Positions 54,460 through 63,023 are shown, numbered from the stretch's first letter. The stretch: DNA of 64,000 nt from Halococcus qingdaonensis (GCF_024508235.1 NZ_CP101943.1:2515112-2579111), one strand, 5' to 3'. A program made the numbers and translations. The notes: a model not told the origin generated them from the letters alone.

Positions 54460-54831
54460 TTAGTCAGATCCCATGTTGTTGGCTGTGGGTTCCTGGACCC
54501 ACTCCTCGGCCCATGCCTCGATTTCGTCGAAGACGGGACAGAGCGATGTCCCTTTCTCTGTCAGCGCGTAGTACGTCGCCACGGGGGCGTCCTCTTCGAG
54601 TCGGCGCGTGATGAACCCCGTCTCTTGAAGATCACTCAGGACGCGTGACAGCGTTCGAGAGCTCGCGTCAGTGGAGCGCTTGAGTTCGTTGAACCGCTTT
54701 TCACCCTCCTGGAGGTCGTGCAGCACGATGAGTCGCCACTGCGACCCGATCTGCTCCAACGAATCGATGACCGAACACGCTCCCTCGTCGTACAGGCCGT
54801 CCACTTCCTTCTGCGCCTTGTTCACTGCCAT
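54460..54831 (-). CDS. HxlR-type winged-helix regulator
   Basis: A 123-aa protein: CSVIDSLEQIGSQWRLIVLH, FNELKRSTDASSRTLSRVLS, and LEEDAPVATYYALTEKGTSL, the HxlR/DUF24 fold. Several relatives (YodB, CatR, HypR) sense quinones or aldehydes through one N-terminal Cys; here Cys19 lies at that position (GACSVI). Divergent from doxX at 55076, with a palindrome between. Confidence 0.88.
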   Translation of the reverse strand: MAVNKAQKEVDGLYDEGACSVIDSLEQIGSQWRLIVLHDLQEGEKRFNELKRSTDASSRTLSRVLSDLQETGFITRRLEEDAPVATYYALTEKGTSLCPVFDEIEAWAEEWVQEPTANNMGSD

Positions 54832-54897
54832 GAGATGCTACCTAGACTACGATCTTCCACACACATATAGGTTCGCATCCGAATCTGGTTACAAAAT

Positions 54898-54912
54898 GAT
54901 ACTGCCAGTATC
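54898..54912. promoter_or_regulatory. 15-bp palindrome, candidate HxlR operator
   Basis: GATACTG-C-CAGTATC, perfect 7-bp arms. It lies just upstream of a TATA-like CCTATATGTG (about 54866-54875, reverse strand) for the HxlR gene and about 165 bp before doxX. A second similar imperfect dyad, GGTACTG...GATACC, is at 54993-55009 after an ATTATAAGT box (54966). Confidence 0.55.
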
Positions 54913-55075
54913 CCATCTGTCTCCGGATAACACCCATACAACCTGGTGTCACTGATGACAGCAAGATTATAAGTAGGTTCCAGAACGAACTAGGTACTGT
55001 AGTGATACCGAATACTGCTACCGTGACTGTTGCACAACCCGACAATCATCCGATCACACCGGGGGTGAGAGCCTA

Positions 55076-55498
55076 ATGGCAATCGATGCTGGACTGGGAG
55101 CCATCGTGTTCCTAATCGCGCGTATTCTCTTCGGTGGACTGTTCATATATCAGGGCCTCAACCACTTCCTGAATACCGATGCGATGGCCGAGTATGCCGA
55201 GTTCAAGAACGTGACCGCGGCGCGATTCGGTGTTCTCGCCTCGGGTGGACTGCTCGTACTCGGCGGACTCGGTATCCTCCTCGGCGTGTATCCAGCAATC
55301 GCCGCAGGACTACTCGTGCTGTTCCTCCTCGTCGTGACACCACAGATGCACGACTTCTGGGCCGTATCAGAGGACCAACAACAAGACGAGATGACGAGCT
55401 TCATCAAGAACGTCGAACTCCTCGCTGCCTCGTTGATCTTCCTCGCTCTCAGCAGTGAGACGTGGGCCTATGCACTGGGCATTGGGCTCGGGCTATAA
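55076..55498 (+). CDS. DoxX family membrane protein (CatD-like context)
   Basis: A 140-aa four-TM DoxX protein: ARILFGGLFIYQGLNHFLNT, VTPQMHDFWAVSEDQQQDEM, FIKNVELLAASLIFLALS. In Bacillus, DoxX-type CatD pairs with a ring-cleaving dioxygenase CatE under HxlR regulators; here the downstream dioxygenase is deleted. Likely quinone/thiol stress protection. Confidence 0.87.
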   Translation: MAIDAGLGAIVFLIARILFGGLFIYQGLNHFLNTDAMAEYAEFKNVTAARFGVLASGGLLVLGGLGILLGVYPAIAAGLLVLFLLVVTPQMHDFWAVSEDQQQDEMTSFIKNVELLAASLIFLALSSETWAYALGIGLGL

Positions 55499-55540
55499 TA
55501 GAGCGAGAGAACTCCGTTCCACAACTACCTAAGACAGCAC

Positions 55541-55732
55541 ATGAATAACGAAACAAGCGGACTTCACCACGTAGTGTCCATCGAAACCAACAAACCGGGC
55601 TTCACTTGTGACAAATCATTTACAATACTGGGAACAAGGCTAAGGCTTTCGTCACGGTTAGAGAGTGGACAAGGTATGTTCGAACAGCACCTTCCCGAGA
55701 TCGAATCAGCTCGCATACCGGAGGCACACTAA
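55541..55732 (+). pseudogene. internally deleted ring-cleaving dioxygenase
   Basis: A 63-codon frame beginning MNNETSGLHHVVSIETNKPG and ending FEQHLPEIESARIPEAH. The first 11 residues match the start of the 322-aa dioxygenase at 48883 (TTPGLHHV), and the rest matches its end (EIATMEPGFTADQS and EWLENERDEIESRLPSFES). About 240 central residues, including both metal sites, are missing. Still in frame, with possible small point changes. Confidence 0.78.
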
Positions 55733-55733
55733 C

Positions 55734-56384
55734 GTGACTGGACCCCATCAAAACCAACCCCTCGTGACGGCCGGCGTGTCCTTGGAGGCTGCCGAGGCCG
55801 CTGTCGTTCTCGTTCACGGCCGCGGAGCGACCGCTCGGAGTATCGTCCAGATGACCGATGAGTTCGATCACGACGATATCGCGTATCTCGCCCCACAAGC
55901 CGCCCGCAACACGTGGTATCCGAACGCGTTTACCGCACCCGTCGAGTCGAACGAACCCGGGCGCACGTCGGGGCTGCAAGCCATCGCTGACGCCGTGAGT
56001 AAAGCCAACGAAGCGGACATTCCAACGGACCGTGTGATGATTCTTGGCTTCTCACAGGGCGCGTGTCTCGCGAGCGAGTTCGTCGGGCGCAACCCAACGC
56101 GTTACGGTGGGCTTGCAGTCTTGAGCGGCGGTCTCATCGGTGAAGACGTCGCCCCCGACGACTACGACGGTGACCTCGCGGACACGTCCGTGTTCCTCGG
56201 CTGTAGCGACGTGGACCCACACATCCCCGAAGAACGAGTCCGTACGACAGCCGATGTCTTCGAACGGATGGACGCCGACGTGACCATGCGTCTCTACGAA
56301 GGAATGAGCCACGGCATCAACGAGGACGAACTTCGTGCGGTGGCCGATCTCCTCGATGGCCTCACTCGGGATGGATCCCAGTGA
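55734..56384 (+). CDS. phospholipase/carboxylesterase-type hydrolase (MhqD-like)
   Basis: A 216-aa alpha/beta hydrolase from GTG 55734: AAVVLVHGRGATARSIVQMT, nucleophile elbow GFSQGA, Asp in SDVDPHIPEERV, His in MSHGIN. MhqD-like esterases often accompany MhqO dioxygenases, matching the relic 2 nt upstream. Substrate unknown. Confidence 0.87.
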   Translation: MTGPHQNQPLVTAGVSLEAAEAAVVLVHGRGATARSIVQMTDEFDHDDIAYLAPQAARNTWYPNAFTAPVESNEPGRTSGLQAIADAVSKANEADIPTDRVMILGFSQGACLASEFVGRNPTRYGGLAVLSGGLIGEDVAPDDYDGDLADTSVFLGCSDVDPHIPEERVRTTADVFERMDADVTMRLYEGMSHGINEDELRAVADLLDGLTRDGSQ

Positions 56385-56440
56385 GAACTGAATGAGAAGA
56401 GATAACCGTCGTTGCTAGTCAGTTGGCAAGCACTGATCAC

Positions 56441-56827
56441 ATGGTTTCACGAGAAGTCGAGGAGTTGATCGCCGACGCGCCTCTGAGTGCCCACCTCGCC
56501 ACCGCAGATGAGAATCGACCACACGTCGCACCCGTCTGGTATGGCTATCGTGACGGCGTGCTGAGCGTGCTCACTGGTGACAAGAAATTGGCCAATATTC
56601 GGTCGAATCCGCGTGTCGCCGTCTCGATCGAAAAACAAGGCGAGCACGGTCCTGAATGGTCGGTTACGCTACTTGGGACCGCCACCGTCATCGAGGATGC
56701 CGAACGAGCGCGGACCGCTCGCGAACGCGTGTTCGGCAAATATCGGGAGTTCGATCCCGAAACCGAGGATGAACGGGGGACGTTGGTCGAAATCGAAGTC
56801 GCCTCGGCGACGAGCGGGCGGTATTGA
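56441..56827 (+). CDS. pyridoxamine 5'-phosphate oxidase family protein (split-barrel flavoprotein)
   Basis: A 128-aa protein, MVSREVEELIADAPLSAHLA, RPHVAPVWYGYRDGVLSVLT, KLANIRSNPRVAVSIE, typical FMN/F420-binding split barrel. ATG 56441 preferred to TTG 56423. Could reduce quinones or nitro compounds; cofactor not determinable. Confidence 0.85.
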   Translation: MVSREVEELIADAPLSAHLATADENRPHVAPVWYGYRDGVLSVLTGDKKLANIRSNPRVAVSIEKQGEHGPEWSVTLLGTATVIEDAERARTARERVFGKYREFDPETEDERGTLVEIEVASATSGRY

Positions 56828-57208
56828 ATCGGGTAGTCGTTCGTCGACCGATCTCGTGTGGATCGTCTATCACGTTGGTTCCTGAGAAATTGCATTTCTC
56901 TGTACCATGCGTTCTAGTTTAAGGCTGTGATCTGTCGCTGTCTGCTGATTGGAGACCACGAAATTACCGACGGTAGAAACCGCTCAACTGCCAGTTTTGC
57001 GCCCCAAACACGCTAATTACGTCTAATTATGCTTCCCCCAACTATCACCGATGAAGATGACGGTGCCGATTCAACCGTCGAAGTAGTATCTGATAGTCTA
57101 GAAAAACCATATGAAGGCTCATCTTCTATTGGTCGTTGTGATGGCGACTACTTCGCTTGGAAAAGCAGACGGAAATCGACAGACGCACCGGATGGAGGCG
57201 GGCGTCTG
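56828..57208. other. gene-free AT-rich interval
   Basis: About 380 bp. The open frame from 57029 continuing into the DoxX gene (acidic then SRRKSTDAPDGGGRL) has no family resemblance and A/T-rich codons. AATTACGTCTAATTATGC near 57015 may be promoter-like. Nothing else seen. Confidence 0.5.
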
Positions 57209-57595
57209 ATGGGAAATTTGACGGATCGTCTCTCGGCTTCGGGCCTTGGACGCGCACTGTTCGGCAGCGTGCTCGCGTTTATGGCGTTCGACAACTTTCG
57301 TGACTTGGAAGGATCGATTGGCTACGCTGACTCGAAGGGTGTTCCAGAACCCGAAACACTTGTGCCGTTTTCGAGTGGAATGTTGCTGTTCGGTGGTCTT
57401 GGTATCGCACTCGGACGATTCAAGCGACTCGCGCCAGGAGCAGTTGTGTCGTGGTTCGTCGCCGTGACGCCACAGATGCACGACTTCTGGAACATGGAGG
57501 ACGATCAGCGCGAGGGCCAGCAGATTCACTTTCTGAAGAATCTCATCATCCTTGGCGGAGCGTTCTATTTCCTCGCCAATGAGAACGAAGACTGA
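57209..57595 (+). CDS. DoxX family membrane protein
   Basis: A 128-aa four-TM protein, MGNLTDRLSASGLGRALFGS, with FRDLEGSIGYADSKGVPEPE and VTPQMHDFWNMEDDQREGQQ. Close paralogue of 7074-7445, more distant from 55076-55498. ATG 57209 gives the family start. Directly followed, in the same frame, by a universal stress protein relic. Confidence 0.87.
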   Translation: MGNLTDRLSASGLGRALFGSVLAFMAFDNFRDLEGSIGYADSKGVPEPETLVPFSSGMLLFGGLGIALGRFKRLAPGAVVSWFVAVTPQMHDFWNMEDDQREGQQIHFLKNLIILGGAFYFLANENED

Positions 57596-57682
57596 CTCTC
57601 GAATCGCTACCTTCTCGGAAGCACGGCTGAGCGAGTCATCAGACACGCTGAAATGCCGGTGTTAGCGATCAACGTGCGGTAA
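57596..57682 (+). pseudogene. C-terminal relic of a universal stress protein (UspA)
   Basis: Right after the DoxX TGA, the same frame reads LSNRYLLGSTAERVIRHAEM, then PVLAINVR and TAA. LLGSTAERVIRHAxxPVL is the ATP-binding C-terminal signature of UspA. The remaining ~110 residues are absent. The 57683-57840 stretch has no recognisable gene. Confidence 0.75.
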
Positions 57683-57840
57683 AACGTGATCCGATGACGG
57701 TCGCCGGAATCGAGGTTGAGGCGACTTCGTTGCACGTTCACAGAGTTCGGTTTCGCGACCGGGAAAGCCGACATCATAGAGGCGGTCAAACAGGCTGTCG
57801 TGACGGTTCCACCAGTCGTAGATGAATTAATCGCGCTCGG

Positions 57841-59916
57841 TCACGAGAGGTCCACCTCACTGAGTCGGCGTGCATTGATGGCGACGATGATCGTCGACAG
57901 CGACATGAGCACTGCACCCACTGCGGGCGAAAGCAGGATGCCAATCGGTGCGAGTACCCCCGCAGCGAGCGGGAGCGCAAAGACGTTGTAGCCGGTTGCC
58001 CACACGAGATTCTCCTGCATCTTTCGGTAGCTTGCCTTCGAGAGGCGCACGAGGCGCATTACGTCGAGCGGGTTGTTCTCGACGAGGATGATGTCGCCCG
58101 ACTCGATGGCGACGTCGGTCCCCGAGCCGATGGCGATACCGACGTCCGCACGGGTCAACGCGGGCGCGTCGTTGACGCCATCGCCGACCATCGCCACCAA
58201 TTTCCCCTCTTCTTGCAACTGTGTGACCATCTGGTCTTTTTCTTCGGGGAGAACCTCCGCGAAGTACTGGTCGATGTCGAGTTCCTTCGAAACCGCGGAC
58301 GCAACGTCCTCGGAATCGCCGGTGATCATTGCCACCTCGATGTCCATATCGTGGAGCGCCCGAATCGTCCGATGGCTCTCCTCGCGGATCACGTCCGCGA
58401 GCGCGAACGCGGCGACCACGTCGGTTTCCTCCCGAACCAGATAGATGACCGTCTGTGCGTTCGCACCGGCTTCTTCGGCGAACGACGTGATGGATTCGGG
58501 CCGCTCGATACCGAACTTTCTGAGGAGGTTCGGTCCGCCGAGATGCACGGTCGTCCCATCCACGGTAGCGCGGACGCCGAGACCACGGAGGTTCTCGAAT
58601 TCTGAGACGACTGGACGGTCGACATCGCGCTCGGCGGCGGCGTTCCGAATGGCGCGGGCGATCATGTGCTCGGAGTCGCCCTCGACGGCAGCGGCCACGC
58701 CGAACGCCCGCTCTTCGTTCCAGTTGTCGGCCGTTTCGACGCCGACGACACCCTGCTCGCCTTTGGTGAGCGTTCCCGTCTTGTCGAACATCACCGTGTC
58801 GAGATTACGGGACTCTTCCATGGCAATGCGGTCGCGGATGAGCATCCCGTTTTGGGCCGCCGTCGAGGTGTTGATGGCGACCACGAGCGGAACGGCTAGC
58901 CCCAGTGCGTGCGGACACGCAATGATGAGCACGGTGACGACGCGTTCGAGCACACCGATATTGAAGCCAGTCGCAACCACCCAGCCGACCAGCGTGATAG
59001 CTGCGACACCCAGCGCGACGTAGAACAGCCAGCCGGCAGCGCGGTCGGCGAGCAGCTGTGTCCGGGACTTCGATTCCTGGGCCTCGTCGACGAGACGCAT
59101 GATTCCCGCCAGTGTCGTGTCGTCACCCGTCGTGGTCACCCGCACACGGAGACTGCCGTCCTGGTTGACCGTCCCGGCGACGACTTCGCTACCGGGTTCC
59201 TTCTCGACCGAGCGAGACTCGCCGGTAATCATCGATTCGTCGACCGACGATTCGCCCTCGGCAACCTCGCCGTCGGCGGGGACGCTCGCACCCGGACGGA
59301 CGAGCACGACGTCGTCCTCGGTCAATTCATCGATCGGAACTTCCTCTGTATCGCCGCCCTCGGTGACGCGCTCCGCGGTGTCGGGCATGAGCTTTGCGAG
59401 TTCATCGAGCGCGCCCGAGGCCTGCCGAACCGAGCGCATCTCCATCCAGTGGCCCAGCAGCATGATATCGATCAGCGTCACCAGCTCCCAGAAAAACGGC
59501 GTCGTGCCCGGCAGGACGAGGCTTGCCAGCGAGTAGACGAACGCGACGGTGATCGCCAGCGAGATGAGCATCATCATGCCCGGCTCGCGATTTTCGAACT
59601 CCGTGCGAGCCATCGAGAGGAACGGTACGCCTCCATACGCGAAGACGACCACCGAGAGAACCGGTGTTATCCATTCGCTGCCGGGGAAGGCAGGCGCGGT
59701 GTAGTTGAAAACGTCCTGGATGAATTCGCTGAAGACGATAACCGGAATGGAGAGAACCAGCGATATCCAGAATCGTCGGCGGAACATCTGTTCGTGGCCA
59801 GAGTGGTCGGTCTGGGTGACGTCATCGCCGCTATCGCCCCGGTGGGCCGGCGGTGTGTCGGTGGTCGCAGGCTCGTTTCCTCGTTCGGCCTCGTCACGTG
59901 TCGAATGTTCGCTCAT
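57841..59916 (-). CDS. copB: CopB-type copper-translocating P-type ATPase
   Basis: A 691-aa P1B ATPase without an N-terminal HMA domain but with a His-containing start ([13 protein letters not shown]). MITGES (A domain), transport motif [15 protein letters not shown] with CPH, phosphorylation [10 protein letters not shown], and [23 protein letters not shown] marks the CopB/IB-3 group, mostly Cu2+ or Cu+ export. It lies downstream of a multicopper oxidase relic in the same direction, suggesting a former copper operon. Confidence 0.92.
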   Translation of the reverse strand: MSEHSTRDEAERGNEPATTDTPPAHRGDSGDDVTQTDHSGHEQMFRRRFWISLVLSIPVIVFSEFIQDVFNYTAPAFPGSEWITPVLSVVVFAYGGVPFLSMARTEFENREPGMMMLISLAITVAFVYSLASLVLPGTTPFFWELVTLIDIMLLGHWMEMRSVRQASGALDELAKLMPDTAERVTEGGDTEEVPIDELTEDDVVLVRPGASVPADGEVAEGESSVDESMITGESRSVEKEPGSEVVAGTVNQDGSLRVRVTTTGDDTTLAGIMRLVDEAQESKSRTQLLADRAAGWLFYVALGVAAITLVGWVVATGFNIGVLERVVTVLIIACPHALGLAVPLVVAINTSTAAQNGMLIRDRIAMEESRNLDTVMFDKTGTLTKGEQGVVGVETADNWNEERAFGVAAAVEGDSEHMIARAIRNAAAERDVDRPVVSEFENLRGLGVRATVDGTTVHLGGPNLLRKFGIERPESITSFAEEAGANAQTVIYLVREETDVVAAFALADVIREESHRTIRALHDMDIEVAMITGDSEDVASAVSKELDIDQYFAEVLPEEKDQMVTQLQEEGKLVAMVGDGVNDAPALTRADVGIAIGSGTDVAIESGDIILVENNPLDVMRLVRLSKASYRKMQENLVWATGYNVFALPLAAGVLAPIGILLSPAVGAVLMSLSTIIVAINARRLSEVDLS

Positions 59917-59940
59917 TGGTGATGTGTCCTGTTTTCGTGT

Positions 59941-60111
59941 TCAGCCGGTGTATTCGACGATACGTGCTGTGCCTTCGTCAAGATAATAGATGTTGTGTCA
60001 GTGAAAGAGCCAGTCGCCGGGATCGTCGGCGACGAAATTCATCGTGACTCGTCCTATATGGCCGGGATTCGTCAGATGATCATTCAAGACAACGACCGCA
60101 ACCATACACGT
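59941..60111 (-). pseudogene. multicopper oxidase C-terminal relic with in-frame TGA
   Basis: The reverse strand reads RVTMNFVADDPGDWLFH, TGA, HNIYYLDEGTARIVEYTG and TGA. DPGDWLFHCHN is the copper site of laccase-type oxidases; the TGA replaces the Cys ligand codon (TGC to TGA). Homology fades beyond about 60110 and the N-terminal part is absent. A/T-rich DNA without genes continues to the IS at 60192. Confidence 0.75.
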
Positions 60112-60183
60112 CAAAATATTGTATTTCAGAATTGTACAAGAGGCGAGACCGGGTTTTGCGGATTTTCTGTAAATCAATCATCC

Positions 60184-60191
60184 GGTAATTC
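60184..60191. repeat. left 8-bp target duplication of the IS
   Basis: GGTAATTC immediately before the left terminal repeat; the identical 8 bp is at 61132-61139. Confidence 0.92.
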
Positions 60192-61131
60192 GGCTCTGTT
60201 GAATCGCCATAAGGCGATGGAATTCACTGTTTCACTGCTCGTTTGATGTTGTAGACGATACACATCAGGGCAATCTCTCGAAACTCACGGAACCAGGTAC
60301 GCGCTCGCACGGCGTAGCCGAGCGAGCGCTTGACGGCCGAATTCACGGTTTCGGTCATCGACCGCTGTGCGTAGAGATCCGCGTCGATTCGGGCGTTATG
60401 GGCGTGGTCGTACGGTGCGCGGATGCAGTGCTTGATGAGCGGGCGGATCTCGAGTTCACGCAGCCGTTCGCGGAGAGCGGTCTTGTCGTAGCCTTTGTCC
60501 GCAGTGAGAGTCCGCAGATCGCCCGCATTCCGGCGGGCGATCTGCTCGCAGAGGTCGGCGTCACTTCCTTTGAGTGTGGTCGAACAGTGAACGTCGAGGA
60601 CGGCTTGGGATTCTGTATCGACGAGTTTCGTGACTTTAAGCGTCTGCACGCGGTAGTTCGTGCGCTGGCAGTAGTGGCGGCTTGCGCGGTCTCGGTCGTA
60701 GAACGTGGCGTCGAGAGCAGCGTGTTTGGACGGATCGTGCAACTGCGCCGACTGGCGCAGTAGCACTCGACAGAGGCTCATCTCGATTCGGTCGAGTGCT
60801 TTACACAACGTCGACGGTGCAGGGAGATCGGCCGCGTCAAGGCCGATCTCCCGGGTTATTTGTGGCATCTCCTTCAGCAGATCGATGGTCATGCGGTAGG
60901 ACGTATCGAGGTAAATCCGGAGACAATGCAGGGAAACGAGGGCGTAATCGGCGAATCCGCCGCCACCGTTCGGGGCGGCGGATTCGCTTCCATCGCCAGT
61001 AACTCTTTGTGCGACCAAGACGCATCGCTCGGTGAAGCGAGAGATTTGGGTCATGGACAACGCAAGTCTCTCGCTTCAATGCCTTTGATCTAGCGACCGA
61101 TCCCGACGCCGTCTAGTGATTCAACAGAGCC
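60192..61131. mobile_element. intact IS5-family-like insertion sequence, 940 bp
   Basis: Terminal inverted repeats GGCTCTGTTGAATC at 60192-60205 and its exact complement at 61118-61131, flanked by 8-bp direct repeats GGTAATTC. One transposase gene fills the element. Complete termini and ORF imply a recent, possibly active copy. It landed in DNA between the multicopper oxidase relic and the IS4-type relic. Confidence 0.95.
60224..61054 (-). CDS. IS5-family-like transposase
   Basis: A 276-aa DDE transposase from ATG 61054 (MTQISRF). Catalytic regions: KHAALDATFYDRD (first Asp), LRTLTADKGYDKTALRERLR (second Asp) and MTETVNSAVKRSLGYAVRAR (Glu), with typical IS5 spacing. It spans nearly the whole IS and shows no internal stop. 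Confidence 0.92.
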   Translation of the reverse strand: MTQISRFTERCVLVAQRVTGDGSESAAPNGGGGFADYALVSLHCLRIYLDTSYRMTIDLLKEMPQITREIGLDAADLPAPSTLCKALDRIEMSLCRVLLRQSAQLHDPSKHAALDATFYDRDRASRHYCQRTNYRVQTLKVTKLVDTESQAVLDVHCSTTLKGSDADLCEQIARRNAGDLRTLTADKGYDKTALRERLRELEIRPLIKHCIRAPYDHAHNARIDADLYAQRSMTETVNSAVKRSLGYAVRARTWFREFREIALMCIVYNIKRAVKQ

Positions 61132-61139
61132 GGTAATTC
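61132..61139. repeat. right 8-bp target duplication of the IS
   Basis: GGTAATTC, matching 60184-60191. Confidence 0.92.
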
Positions 61140-61179
61140 ACCTTCTCTGCGGCCATTTGGCCGAATCTCGTCCAATTCG

Positions 61180-61891
61180 CACCTGTCGCTACTCTCTTTG
61201 ACGGTCGATATTTGGCGTTAGACTTCTTCTGCCCACAATACTGTATCCCTGGCGTACGTGCAAAGCTGAGTGATTACTACGGATTCGACACTTCATCTCG
61301 TCGATCAATTGTTGAAACAGGCCGAGCAGCATGTCGATATCCATAAAGTGTTCTGTGACCGCGGGTTCGACGCGAACGGCGTTCGGGATGTAATCGACCG
61401 CCACGAGACGACTCACCTCACCCGAAACGAAAGTATACAGCCGAAATCAAGGACATCGAGGAATTAGAACGTGAGTCCGTTACCAGTGCGGGCGTCGTAC
61501 GGAACGTGCCGCACGAGATGAGGGCCGCATCCGTACAGGGAGCATCATGTACGTGCCATCGACGAAGAAAGAGGGTGCCTACGCGGTGTTCACGACCAAC
61601 CGCGATGTTCCAGTAGAGCAGGCTCAAGGATTCGTGGGCCAGTACGAGCAGCGGTGGGAGATCGAAAACGAGTACAAGACGATCAAGAAGCACTTCCTAC
61701 CGGCGGTCGGATCGATGGATTACCGAATACGGTTCCTGTATTTCGTGATTGGCGTTGTGATGTACAACGTGTGGCGGCTGACGAATCTCTTGTTTCGTGA
61801 GGCTGTAGACGTACATCTCGGGGAGCGACCGCCGATTCCGGCCGGCGAGTTCATCGAGATCCTCGCGTTCTGCATCGTACCGGGTGACTGA
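61180..61891 (+). pseudogene. decayed IS4-superfamily transposase
   Basis: Homologous pieces occur in different frames: HLVDQLLKQAEQHVDIHKVF, then CDRGFDANGVRDVIDRHE (61285-61440, second Asp), and from about 61547 FVGQYEQRWEIENEYKTIKK, FLPAVGSMDYRIR to the TGA at 61889-61891. YEQRWEIENEYKTIK fits the Y-(2)-R-(3)-E-(6)-K signature of IS4-type enzymes. Frameshifts near 61440-61550 and loss of the N-terminus make it inactive. Confidence 0.8.
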
Positions 61892-62328
61892 CGAGGAGCA
61901 CCCCGTTCTCGCGTTCATTGAATTCTCGCTAGCTGCGGGACGCGCCTGCTGACCCCATTCTTGGCTGTTTCGCTCTTGTGTAGACTGGCGGAATAGCATT
62001 TCACTACAGGAACGCTGGGGTGAGAGACCGTCGCTACGTCACGAATACGGGGCTATTCAGAAACTGAATTGCTTGTCATCTCGTGGTTCCGCTGTACTAC
62101 AGAAGAGCGGGCTGTTTTCACCGACTGAGCATCAGTCATGCAGTGAATAGCGGGTCGCATTCGCTCTAATCGCGGTTTTCATCGACGAATACGGTCACTG
62201 TTCGTCGGTTTCGCTTGTAGAATCAGCCATCTTCCGAAGTTGTGGATGCCGAGAGGGCAATAGTGGAACCTATCTCTGCTGATATATCCCCCTGTGGCTG
62301 CAGTGCTCATCCCTCCCCACAGGACTAA
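61892..62328. other. gene-free interval, probable IS debris
   Basis: About 440 bp of mixed composition with no supportable gene. It might hold terminal remains of the IS4-type element; I could not define inverted ends. Confidence 0.45.
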
Positions 62329-62349
62329 GGTAATACAGCGAGTATTACC
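62329..62349. promoter_or_regulatory. palindrome at antitoxin start, probable autoregulatory operator
   Basis: GGTAATAC-AGCGA-GTATTACC, perfect 8-bp arms, ending 4 nt before the antitoxin ATG at 62354. Antitoxins of the AbrB type usually bind such dyads to repress their own operon. Confidence 0.7.
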
Positions 62350-62353
62350 GGAT

Positions 62354-62614
62354 ATGAGCGAATCCACACGCGTCACGGAGAAGGGACAGGCGACGATTCC
62401 GAAGGAACTCCGCGAAAAATACGATCTGGAGCCCGGTGACGAGGTCGTCTGGGTCGACACTGACGAGGGCATCGTCGTGCAGAAGCGTACGCGCACCAGC
62501 GGGCGCGGGCTACTCGTGCCCGACGATATCTCCGAGGGAAAGCGTACGGAGATCGCCGACGAGTTGGCACGGCGCGTCCGCGACCGCCGGGATCGCAACT
62601 ACGAGGAAGTCTGA
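62354..62614 (+). CDS. AbrB/MazE-type antitoxin (VapB-like)
   Basis: An 86-aa protein, MSESTRVTEKGQATIPKELR, EKYDLEPGDEVVWVDTDEG, the swapped-hairpin AbrB fold, with a charged C-terminal toxin-binding tail ELARRVRDRRDRNYEEV. ATG 62354 chosen. The PIN toxin starts 1 nt after its stop. Confidence 0.9.
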   Translation: MSESTRVTEKGQATIPKELREKYDLEPGDEVVWVDTDEGIVVQKRTRTSGRGLLVPDDISEGKRTEIADELARRVRDRRDRNYEEV

Positions 62615-62615
62615 A

Positions 62616-63023
62616 ATGCCGACGTACACCGCTGACGCCGTCGCCCTCCTCGTCTATCTCGTCGATGCGCTTCCGAGCGGGGCGGATCGGGTTTTCACCG
62701 AAGCCGAAGCCGCGAAAACCGTTATTCAGGCACCGAGCACGGCGCTCGCCGAAGTGTTGTATTCGGTCTCCCGCGACAAGGACGTCCGCGGTATCAGTCT
62801 CACGGGAACGCCCGAGGACGCTCGACAGGCACTGGTTGGAAACGGTCCCGTCGCCGTCGCACCAATCGACGACGCCGAACTGATCGAGTACGCGCAGGTG
62901 GTGGACGCGTTCAGCATCCACGATGCCCTGGTCGTCGGTAGCCACCGAGCACAGGGCACGGATGCGATCCTCACGACGGACGGCGTTATCCACGATGCCA
63001 GCTACGAGACCGTGTGGGACTGA
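62616..63023 (+). CDS. PIN-domain toxin (VapC-like)
   Basis: A 135-aa PIN nuclease, MPTYTADAVALLVYLVDALP. Putative acidic active-site residues: Asp7 (TADAV), Glu in TALAEVLYSV, Asp in VVDAFSIHDALVV, Asp in AILTTDGVIHD. Cleaves RNA when not bound by antitoxin, by family analogy. Confidence 0.88.
   Translation: MPTYTADAVALLVYLVDALPSGADRVFTEAEAAKTVIQAPSTALAEVLYSVSRDKDVRGISLTGTPEDARQALVGNGPVAVAPIDDAELIEYAQVVDAFSIHDALVVGSHRAQGTDAILTTDGVIHDASYETVWD

Noticed and set aside
57716-57991. 91-codon plus frame beginning MRRLRCTFTEFGF
   Set aside because: Runs into the antisense of copB; no family resemblance and no conserved start.
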